From an uncultured Prevotellaceae bacterium (GTDB lineage: Bacteria; Bacteroidota; Bacteroidia; Bacteroidales; Bacteroidaceae): a DNA stretch of 12,218 bases. Both the position numbers and the translations under genes were made by a program. A model generated the notes under the pieces. The model saw only the letters and a list, made by a program, of their open reading frames with translations, did not search any database and was not told the DNA's origin. Positions 1 through 6,496 of this stretch are shown one piece after another (the first letter of the stretch is position 1; every line of letters begins with the position of its first letter). Location: contig CAMKMK010000053.1 in assembly GCA_946413885.1 (NCBI GenBank), forward strand, positions 1-12,218, given 5' to 3'.

Positions 1-862
1 GGAGATTCAAGGTTACAAAAATGCTATGCTGCGTGATGGAATCGCGATGGTGAAGTTCCTTCATTGGCTCGAGACTGCCGTAAGAACAGGTCAAGAAACA
101 GAACTCTCTGTGGACAAGAAACTGACTTCCCTAAGGGCTCAGCAGCCTCTCTATCGTGACATCAGCTTCGACACCATCGCAGGATACGGCCCTCATGGTG
201 CCATCGTACACTATGAGGCAACGTCAGAGACAGACATCCCACTGGAACCACATGGGCTACTCCTGCTGGACAGTGGCGCCCAATATCAGGATGGAACGAC
301 AGACATAACACGTACCATCGCCCTTGGTCCCCTGTCAGAGCAGGAGAAGATTGACTACACGCTGGTGCTAAGAGGGCATATCCGTCTGGCCATGTGCAAG
401 TTCCCTGCAGGAAGTAGTGGCACTCAGATAGACGCTTGCGCCCGCTATGCCATGTGGCAGGAAGGTGTCAACTTCCTTCATGGAACAGGTCACGGCGTAG
501 GGAGCTACCTGAACGTGCATGAAGGGCCTCATCAGATCCGTATGAACTACATGCCTGCTCCCCTGTGTGCCAACATGACGGTAACAGACGAGCCAGGCAT
601 TTATCGTGCTGGAAGTCATGGTGTACGCATCGAGAACACCATGTTGATTACACCTTATTTAAATAATGAATTTGGTAAGTTCCTGCAACTGGAGCCATTG
701 ACTCTCTGCCCCATCGACAAGACTCCAATCGTGCGTGAAAGGATGGAGAAAGATGAAATCCAGTATCTCAACGAGTACCATCAGCGGGTTTATCGCGAAT
801 TGGCACCTCATTTGAATGATGAAGAAAAGGCTTGGCTAAAGGAAGCCTGCGCTGCTCTTTAA
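1..862 (+). CDS. Xaa-Pro aminopeptidase (aminopeptidase P, M24 family), C-terminal part
   Basis: This is the C-terminal part of a cytoplasmic metallo-aminopeptidase that removes an N-terminal residue preceding proline. The reading frame is open from base 2 (E-I-Q-G-Y-K-N-A-M-L-R-D-G), so the gene begins before the window and the ATG at 26 is internal. Counting from that Met, the five pita-bread metal ligands are all present: D82 in LLLDSGA, D93 in TTDITRT, H156 in HGTGHGVG, E189 in TDEPGIY and E203 in VRIEN. H152 is the usual catalytic-site histidine. After about residue 215 comes a roughly 60-residue tail (FLQLEPLTLCPID, then a helical end) that matches the C-terminal extension of the long, three-domain aminopeptidase P. 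Family members of that type are near 590-600 residues, so about half, the creatinase-like N-terminal domains, is missing. The next gene follows after 18 bases on the same strand. The family call is firm; substrate detail is inferred. Confidence 0.95.
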   Translation, partial: EIQGYKNAMLRDGIAMVKFLHWLETAVRTGQETELSVDKKLTSLRAQQPLYRDISFDTIAGYGPHGAIVHYEATSETDIPLEPHGLLLLDSGAQYQDGTTDITRTIALGPLSEQEKIDYTLVLRGHIRLAMCKFPAGSSGTQIDACARYAMWQEGVNFLHGTGHGVGSYLNVHEGPHQIRMNYMPAPLCANMTVTDEPGIYRAGSHGVRIENTMLITPYLNNEFGKFLQLEPLTLCPIDKTPIVRERMEKDEIQYLNEYHQRVYRELAPHLNDEEKAWLKEACAAL

Positions 863-880
863 GAAACACAACACAAAGAT

Positions 881-1459
881 ATGGCTATTATAAAGACTCT
901 GAAGGGGATGCCCGCTCCCCGATTTGGCAAACATTGCTACTTCAGCGAAGGTGCCGTGATAGTGGGAGACGTGGAAATGGGAGATGACTGTACTGTTTGG
1001 TTCAATGCCGTAGTACGTGGGGACGTGCATTTCATCAAGATAGGCAATCGAACCAATATCCAAGACAACTCCTGCATCCACACGTTGAATGGGAAAGCGC
1101 CCTGCATTCTGGGTGATGATGTGACTATTGGACACAGTGTGACTCTGCATGGATGTGAAGTGAAAGATGGTGCTCTGATTGGCATGGGAGCTACTGTGCT
1201 GGATCATGCCGTCGTGGGAAAAGGTGCCATCGTTGCTGCTGGAGCGCTCGTGCTGAGCAAAACTCAGATTGGTGATGGCGAATTGTGGGGTGGCGTGCCA
1301 GCAAAGTTCATCAAGAAAGTAAATCCTGAGCAGGCACAAGAACTCAACAAGACGTATGCCAAGCATTACATTGAATACAGCGACTGGTTCCGTGAAGCTG
1401 ACAGTAACCCTGAGAATACTCAAATCGTCACAACCAGCGAAGATTACAAGACAAGATAA
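881..1459 (+). CDS. Gamma-class carbonic anhydrase-like hexapeptide-repeat protein
   Basis: This 192-residue protein is a left-handed beta-helix of the YrdA/PaaY/CamH type, expected to be a cytoplasmic trimer with metal at subunit interfaces. Hexapeptide repeats run from about residue 12 to 140 (for example IGDDVTIGHSVTLHGCEV-like turns). The three zinc/iron ligands of gamma carbonic anhydrases are visible: H67 in NSCIH, H85 in TIGH and H90 in LHGC. R46, D48 and Q61 also match the catalytic set of the Methanosarcina enzyme Cam. The segment between the first and second histidine is only 18 residues, so the acidic proton-shuttle loop of Cam is absent, as in CamH and YrdA. True CO2 hydration is therefore plausible but unproven; many homologues show weak or no activity. 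The C-terminal helix (about 145-175) is typical of the family. It lies 18 bases after the aminopeptidase and may share its transcript. The ATG at 881 gives the standard family N terminus, and no strong ribosome binding site is seen. Confidence 0.9.
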   Translation: MAIIKTLKGMPAPRFGKHCYFSEGAVIVGDVEMGDDCTVWFNAVVRGDVHFIKIGNRTNIQDNSCIHTLNGKAPCILGDDVTIGHSVTLHGCEVKDGALIGMGATVLDHAVVGKGAIVAAGALVLSKTQIGDGELWGGVPAKFIKKVNPEQAQELNKTYAKHYIEYSDWFREADSNPENTQIVTTSEDYKTR

Positions 1460-1510
1460 AGAAGAAGCAAAAACGTCAGTTTCGTAGGATATCTCCAACG
1501 TGTAGAATCC

Positions 1511-2737
1511 TCAACGAAGGGGTATCATCTGGAAAATCTTATCAGCAGCACCTGCATTGGATTCGATGTAATGCTTGCCGATAGCTCCTCGCTCCTGACG
1601 CAGTTTTTCCTTAGCCATCAGACGACTGACTACCGCATTGAAAAGGGTTTGACCCGTAATCTCAAAACAACCTCCCAATCGAAGCAAATCTTGCGCTTCG
1701 CGGAAACCTTTGTTGTTAGGACCTATCAGCACAGGAATCCCATATACTGCAGCTTCAGGCACATTGTGAATCCCTGCTCCAAAACCGCCTCCCACATAAG
1801 CTACATGAGCATAGCGGTAAATACTGCTCAAGAGACCAAAACAATTGATAATCAAACAATCTGCCTTACTCACATTATCCTCCGTAGCCTCTGTATAACG
1901 AAGACTTGGACGCTTAAGTTTATTCTCTATTTGGGAAAGATGTTCTTCGCTGATTACATGAGGAGCCAAAATCAGCTTCATGTCAGAATGAGCATTGAAA
2001 TAGGGAATAATCAAATCTTCGTCAGGACTCCAACTGCTGCCTGCCACAAAGACAAAAGATGTGTCTTTGGTAAAGTGCTCCACCAAAGGAAGATTCTTTG
2101 CCTGATGACTGATATCCAAAACGCGATCAAAACGTGTATCGCCAACGACAGTCACATTATCACGTATACCTCGCAATGAAAGCAGATGCCGACTTTCCTC
2201 GTCCTGAACGAAGAAATGAGTAACATAGCGAAGTACCTTGGAATAGCCCTTACCATACCAACGGAAGAATACTTTGTTGGGACGGAATATACTGCTGACA
2301 CTATATACAGGAATATTACGACGATAACAGGCCTGCATGAAGTTGAGCCAAAACTCATACTTGATGAAGAAAGCCATCTCTGGATGAACCAGACGGAAGA
2401 AACTGAGCACGTTGCCAGGAGTATCAAAGGGGAGATAGCAAATGACGTCTGCGCCCTCGTAATTTTTGCGCACTTCGTAACCTGAAGGACTAAAGAACGT
2501 CAATAAGATCTTGTATTCTGGATGCTCACAACGAAATCTTTCCATGAGAGGACGCCCCTGTTCAAACTCACCCAAAGAAGCTGCATGGAACCATACATAA
2601 CGTGCATTCCTATCAATCTGATGACGAAGAATACGAAACGTATTGATGTGGCCCTTTGTTATGAGACGAGCTTTCTTGTTGAAAAGAGACGCCACAATGA
2701 CGCCAAACATATAAAGGTAGACAGCAAAAGAATACAT
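1511..2737 (-). CDS. waaA: 3-deoxy-D-manno-octulosonic acid (Kdo) transferase
   Basis: This 408-residue GT30-family glycosyltransferase moves Kdo from CMP-Kdo onto the lipid A precursor, building the LPS inner core at the cytoplasmic face of the inner membrane. A hydrophobic N-terminal anchor spans residues 4-19. The acceptor-binding half carries HAASLGEFEQGRP, where E57 aligns with the catalytic base of characterised WaaA proteins, then KYEFW at 126-130 and GDTRFDRV at 199-206. The CMP-Kdo-binding half carries the family signature GGGFGAGIHNVPEAA at 316-330 followed by YGIPVLIGPN. Length is normal for the family (about 400-430). The ATG lies 15 bases after the gltX stop codon on the same strand, so the two genes are probably co-transcribed from the gltX promoter. 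Its 3' end faces the 3' end of the hexapeptide-protein gene across 51 bases. Whether one or two Kdo residues are added cannot be told from sequence. Confidence 0.96.
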   Translation of the reverse strand: MYSFAVYLYMFGVIVASLFNKKARLITKGHINTFRILRHQIDRNARYVWFHAASLGEFEQGRPLMERFRCEHPEYKILLTFFSPSGYEVRKNYEGADVICYLPFDTPGNVLSFFRLVHPEMAFFIKYEFWLNFMQACYRRNIPVYSVSSIFRPNKVFFRWYGKGYSKVLRYVTHFFVQDEESRHLLSLRGIRDNVTVVGDTRFDRVLDISHQAKNLPLVEHFTKDTSFVFVAGSSWSPDEDLIIPYFNAHSDMKLILAPHVISEEHLSQIENKLKRPSLRYTEATEDNVSKADCLIINCFGLLSSIYRYAHVAYVGGGFGAGIHNVPEAAVYGIPVLIGPNNKGFREAQDLLRLGGCFEITGQTLFNAVVSRLMAKEKLRQERGAIGKHYIESNAGAADKIFQMIPLR

Positions 2738-2752
2738 TATCAGCGTGCCCTT

Positions 2753-4312
2753 CTATCCTAACGTATCTATTGCAAACTGCATTCTGCGTAATGTTTCTTC
2801 CTTACCCAAGAAAGCTGACAACTCGTACATGTCAGGTCCCTGACCAGTTCCTACAAGGCAGATTCGCCAAGCATTCCAAGGACGCAACCCATTCTGCTCC
2901 ACCCAAGAATCAATTACTTCCTTCTGGCCTTCCACACTGAAATCCTCGATAGATGAAAGAATCTGCATGAATTGACGCATCTCTGAAGCGGTCTTCTCTT
3001 TCCAATTCTTCTTGATGAACTTGTCTTCAGAATCAAATGATTCAGGAGCGACAAAGAAGAACTTGGTAAGAGGCCACAAGTCACTTACAAAACTGATATT
3101 TCGCTTATGCTTGTTTCCTAAGCTATCCACATATTCTATCACCTTAAGCTTCATCATTCGAACTACCTCAGCCTCTTTCTCAGGAGTAGATTCGATGCCT
3201 TGCTCTCTAAGCAGTTTGTCAAAGGAGGGTGTCCAAGCTTCATCAGGTTGACGAATCAGATACTGATGATTAAACCACGCTGCCTTAACGTAATCGAACT
3301 TGGCACCATTCTTGCTACACTTGCTCAGGTCGAAAAGTTTCACCATCTCGTCTAAGGTCATCAGCTCTTGATCATTGCCTGGATTCCAACCTAAAAGAGC
3401 CAAGAAATTTACTACCGCTTCAGGCAAATATCCTTTCTCTCTGTATCCACTACTTACTTCACCACTCTTGGGATCATGCCACTCGAGAGGGAATACAGGG
3501 AAACCTAACTTGTCACCATCGCGTTTGCTTAACTTACCATTACCAATAGGTTTCAGTAATAGAGGCAAATGTGCGAAACGAGGCATCGTATCTGTCCAAC
3601 CGAAGGCTTCATACAACAAAACATGCAAAGGTGCACTTGGTAGCCATTCCTCACCACGAATGACATGACTCACCTCCATCAGATGATCATCTACAATATT
3701 TGCCAAATGATAGGTTGGCAACTGGTCGGCACTCTTGAACAGGACTTTATCATCAAGGATACTGCTATTGATGTGCACTTCACCACGAATCATATCATCC
3801 ACAACCACATCAATACCAGGCTCAATCAGGAAACGGACCACATACTGTTGCCCATCAGCAATCATTTCCTGAACTTCTTCAGCAGACATAGTCAACGAGT
3901 TTCTCATCAGAAGACGAGTACTGGCATCATACTGGAAATTCTCTATTTCCTTACGCTTGGCATCCAACTCTTCTGGAGTATCGAAAGCTATGTATGCCTT
4001 GCCATCATCCAGAAGTTGCTGCACATACTTTTTATAGATATCCCTGCGTTCGCTTTGACGATAAGGACCATAATTGCCACCAAATCCAACACCTTCATCA
4101 AACTTTATGCCCAACCAGTTGAAGGATTCGAGGATGTATTCCTCAGCTCCTGGCACAAAACGGCTCGAATCGGTGTCCTCGATACGGAAAATCAAGTCAC
4201 CACCATGTTGTTTCGCAAAAAGATAGTTGTATAAGGCTGTTCGAACACCACCAATATGAAGAGGTCCTGTAGGACTTGGAGCAAAACGAACACGAACTTT
4301 TCTGTCAGACAT
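2753..4312 (-). CDS. gltX: Glutamyl-tRNA synthetase
   Basis: This 519-residue class I aminoacyl-tRNA synthetase charges tRNA-Glu with glutamate in the cytoplasm. The Rossmann-fold signature PSPTGPLHIGG is at 13-22 (HIGG in place of HIGH), and the second signature is KLSKRDGD at 260-267 (KLSKR for KMSKS). FRIEDTD at 42-48 and the tRNA-binding stretch HVIRGEEWL at 216-224 are also typical. The C-terminal anticodon-binding helices run from about residue 330 to the end. The zinc-knuckle cysteines found in the E. coli enzyme are absent; that region reads AYIAFDTPEEL, as in zinc-free GluRS. The ATG start gives MSDRKVRVRFAPSPTG, the usual N terminus, and lies 23 bases downstream of a good Bacteroidota -7 box. 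If the genome lacks a glutaminyl-tRNA synthetase the enzyme could be non-discriminating, which this window cannot show. waaA follows after 15 bases. Confidence 0.98.
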   Translation of the reverse strand: MSDRKVRVRFAPSPTGPLHIGGVRTALYNYLFAKQHGGDLIFRIEDTDSSRFVPGAEEYILESFNWLGIKFDEGVGFGGNYGPYRQSERRDIYKKYVQQLLDDGKAYIAFDTPEELDAKRKEIENFQYDASTRLLMRNSLTMSAEEVQEMIADGQQYVVRFLIEPGIDVVVDDMIRGEVHINSSILDDKVLFKSADQLPTYHLANIVDDHLMEVSHVIRGEEWLPSAPLHVLLYEAFGWTDTMPRFAHLPLLLKPIGNGKLSKRDGDKLGFPVFPLEWHDPKSGEVSSGYREKGYLPEAVVNFLALLGWNPGNDQELMTLDEMVKLFDLSKCSKNGAKFDYVKAAWFNHQYLIRQPDEAWTPSFDKLLREQGIESTPEKEAEVVRMMKLKVIEYVDSLGNKHKRNISFVSDLWPLTKFFFVAPESFDSEDKFIKKNWKEKTASEMRQFMQILSSIEDFSVEGQKEVIDSWVEQNGLRPWNAWRICLVGTGQGPDMYELSAFLGKEETLRRMQFAIDTLG

Positions 4313-4335
4313 GTCGATTTTTTTATTATTTTACG

Positions 4336-4343
4336 CAAAAGTA
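4336..4343 (-). promoter_or_regulatory. Putative Bacteroidota sigma-ABfr -7 box for gltX-waaA
   Basis: On the minus strand these bases read TACTTTTG, an exact match to the Bacteroidota -7 consensus TAnnTTTG. It sits 23 bases before the gltX ATG, implying a short leader of roughly 15-20 bases. A weak T-run (TTTT) lies about 18-21 bases upstream where the -33 TTTG element would be, so the -33 half is only partly matched. The position and consensus match are seen; promoter function is inferred. Confidence 0.6.
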
Positions 4344-4376
4344 CAACATTTTTTTCACATAAAAGATATTTTTTCG

Positions 4377-4384
4377 TATTTTCG
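4377..4384 (+). promoter_or_regulatory. Possible -7 box for the pgpH-type gene
   Basis: The bases TATTTTCG match the Bacteroidota -7 consensus TAnnTTTG at all but one fixed position. They lie 44 bases before the ATG at 4429, within the 116-base divergent spacer. No clear TTTG element is seen at the -33 distance, only a T-run ending in TTTTTTCAC. The call rests on position and partial consensus match, so it is weaker than the gltX promoter. An A-rich stretch (GAAGAAAAC) just before the ATG is in the place of a ribosome binding site and is typical of the group's A-rich leaders. Confidence 0.35.
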
Positions 4385-4428
4385 CGTTCGATAAGGTATT
4401 AACGAACAGGAAATACGAAGAAAACAAC

Positions 4429-6495
4429 ATGAGTAGATACAATCATCATACGCGTCTGAAGGCAAAAGATTATTTATATAGAATAGGTGCCACCATTGTC
4501 ACCATTGCTATTCTCGTTCTCTGCATGCCAGGGGAAGGGTACAACATCTTTAACTACAACTATAGCATGGGAGAACCTTGGGATTACTCTACCATCATTG
4601 CCAAAGACAGCTTTCCTGTGCTGAAATCTGAAGAGGCGCTACAGAGAGAGAAAGATAGTCTGAAGAATTATTACGAACCATATTTCCGTATAGAACAGAC
4701 TGTGAAGGAACAGCAAATAGTAGCCTTCACCAAAGATTTCAGGGAAAACCTGCAAGGGCAAGTCCCTTCCTATTTCCTGAAGCATTTGACTGACAAACTT
4801 TCTGAGATGTATGACAAAGGTGTTATGAGAACTGATGATTACGAGAAGTTGATAGCTGAAAAGACACGATATGTCAGAGTGTTTGCCCAAAATGAATCCA
4901 ATGCCAGAAGCGTGAAGAACCTTTATACAGCCAAATCAGGCTACGAATTCCTAATGTCAGAGGAAGACAGTACACGTTACGATCATGCCAAACTATTGCG
5001 TTGTAATCTTAGTAGGTTTGTTTCCTGTAATCTGTCTTATGATGTGGAAAAGTCTGAGCAACAACGTGAAGACATAGACAACATGCTGGTGCCCTACATG
5101 GGACAGGTACAAGTGGGGCAAAAGATAGTAGCAGAGGGAGATATCGTAGACGAGTACACTTACAATGTTCTTCGTTCAATGGAACAATATGAATTAGGAC
5201 GCACGAAAAGTGCTGCAGAGAAATGGTCTATCACAGGAGGACATATAATCTATGCCATGTTGATGGTGCTCCTGCTGCTCTTCTATTTCGAACAGTTCCG
5301 TGTTGACTATTTGCGTGAGCTACGTTATCCCTGTCTAGTACTTTCGATGTTTATTCTGTTCCCATTGATTACATATTCTTTGGTAAGCAATCATCTTATG
5401 AGCGTGTATGTGATACCCTATTGTATTATGCCTATCTTCGTTCGAGTCTTTATGGATTCTCGTACGGCTTTCATCACTCACCTCATAACTATCTTAACCT
5501 GTGCAGTAGTCCTGAAAAATCCTTTTGGCTTCATTCTTGTACAAACGACTGCTGGATTGGTGGCCATCTATAGCCTACAGCAACTCTCGCAACGCTCTGA
5601 TCTTTTCCGCGCTTGTGTTTTTGTGATTGCAGCTTCAGTGATATCCTACTTCTGTCTGGAACTGATTCACGGGAAAATTTTTGCCAACGGTGGAGTGGAC
5701 AAATGGACCTATATATATCTTTGCATTGCTGGTGTATTGTCACTGATTGCATATCAATTGCTGATTCCTATTGAACGTATCTTTGGATTTACCTCGAATG
5801 TGACTTTGGTGGAACTTTCCAACATCAATAACACTGTGTTACGCCGCCTTTCAGAAGAGGCCCCTGGAACTTTTCAACATAGCATGCAAGTTGCCAATCT
5901 TGCAGCTGAGATTGCCAACAAGATTGGAGCCAAAAGTCAATTGGTAAGAACTGGAGCACTCTATCATGATATTGGAAAACTGGGAAATCCAGTATTCTTC
6001 ACTGAGAATCAAAACAGCACAAATCCTCACGATGGAATAACTTACGTGCAAAGTGCACGCATTATTATCCAGCATGTTTACGACGGATTGAAACTGGCAG
6101 AAAAATACAAACTACCTCAAGTGATTCGTCAGTTTATCTCTACTCATCATGGAAAGAGCATGGCCAAATACTTTTACGTTTCGTATAAGAACAAGTATCC
6201 TGACCAGCCTGTCGATAAAAGTCTATTTACATATCCTGGCCCTAATCCCTCCACACAAGAGCAAGCTATTCTAATGATGGCTGATGCCGTAGAGGCAGCT
6301 TCACGCAGTCTATCGGGATATACAGAGGAAAGCATTGGGAACTTGGTGGACAAAATCGTGGACGAACAAGTGAAAGAAGGATACTTCAATGATTGTCCTA
6401 TCACATTCTTGGACATTCAGACAGCAAAAGAAGTGCTCAAAACGAAATTGACCACCATTTACCACACCCGAATTCAATACCCTGAACTTAAATAA
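4429..6495 (+). CDS. pgpH: Membrane HD-domain phosphohydrolase, PgpH-type cyclic di-AMP phosphodiesterase
   Basis: This 688-residue inner-membrane protein has the 7TMR-HD architecture: one N-terminal transmembrane helix (about 18-34), an extracytoplasmic domain (about 35-268) ending in the family-typical VGQKIVAEGDIVDEYTYN stretch, then seven transmembrane helices (near 273-288, 301-319, 324-341, 346-362, 366-383, 394-411, 426-446) and a cytoplasmic HD domain (about 465-670). The HD metal ligands are all visible: H484 (TFQHSMQ), H513-D514 (YHDIGK), H549 (IIQHVYDG), H573-H574 (STHHGK) and D619 (MMADAVEA). Their spacing fits the seven-ligand site described for Listeria PgpH, which cleaves c-di-AMP to pApA. 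Activity on c-di-AMP is inferred from this family match; the outer domain may sense a ligand. The gene is divergent from gltX and convergent with priA, its stop codon one base from the priA stop. The ATG choice places the first helix normally. Confidence 0.92.
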   Translation: MSRYNHHTRLKAKDYLYRIGATIVTIAILVLCMPGEGYNIFNYNYSMGEPWDYSTIIAKDSFPVLKSEEALQREKDSLKNYYEPYFRIEQTVKEQQIVAFTKDFRENLQGQVPSYFLKHLTDKLSEMYDKGVMRTDDYEKLIAEKTRYVRVFAQNESNARSVKNLYTAKSGYEFLMSEEDSTRYDHAKLLRCNLSRFVSCNLSYDVEKSEQQREDIDNMLVPYMGQVQVGQKIVAEGDIVDEYTYNVLRSMEQYELGRTKSAAEKWSITGGHIIYAMLMVLLLLFYFEQFRVDYLRELRYPCLVLSMFILFPLITYSLVSNHLMSVYVIPYCIMPIFVRVFMDSRTAFITHLITILTCAVVLKNPFGFILVQTTAGLVAIYSLQQLSQRSDLFRACVFVIAASVISYFCLELIHGKIFANGGVDKWTYIYLCIAGVLSLIAYQLLIPIERIFGFTSNVTLVELSNINNTVLRRLSEEAPGTFQHSMQVANLAAEIANKIGAKSQLVRTGALYHDIGKLGNPVFFTENQNSTNPHDGITYVQSARIIIQHVYDGLKLAEKYKLPQVIRQFISTHHGKSMAKYFYVSYKNKYPDQPVDKSLFTYPGPNPSTQEQAILMMADAVEAASRSLSGYTEESIGNLVDKIVDEQVKEGYFNDCPITFLDIQTAKEVLKTKLTTIYHTRIQYPELK

Positions 6496-6496
6496 G

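Noticed and set aside
836..1498. A 220-codon open frame on the minus strand, antisense to the gamma carbonic anhydrase gene
   Set aside because: It lies wholly opposite a gene with clear family motifs, its translation resembles no family I know, and its composition (rich in Ser, His, Phe) is that of a shadow frame.
1460..1510. Possible bidirectional terminator between the hexapeptide-protein gene and waaA
   Set aside because: The 51-base gap contains only a short GATATC-centred palindrome with no paired stem of useful length and no T-run on either strand.
3665..4234. A 189-codon plus-strand open frame antisense to gltX
   Set aside because: It is opposite the conserved catalytic half of GluRS, has no recognisable domain and no promoter or start context of its own.
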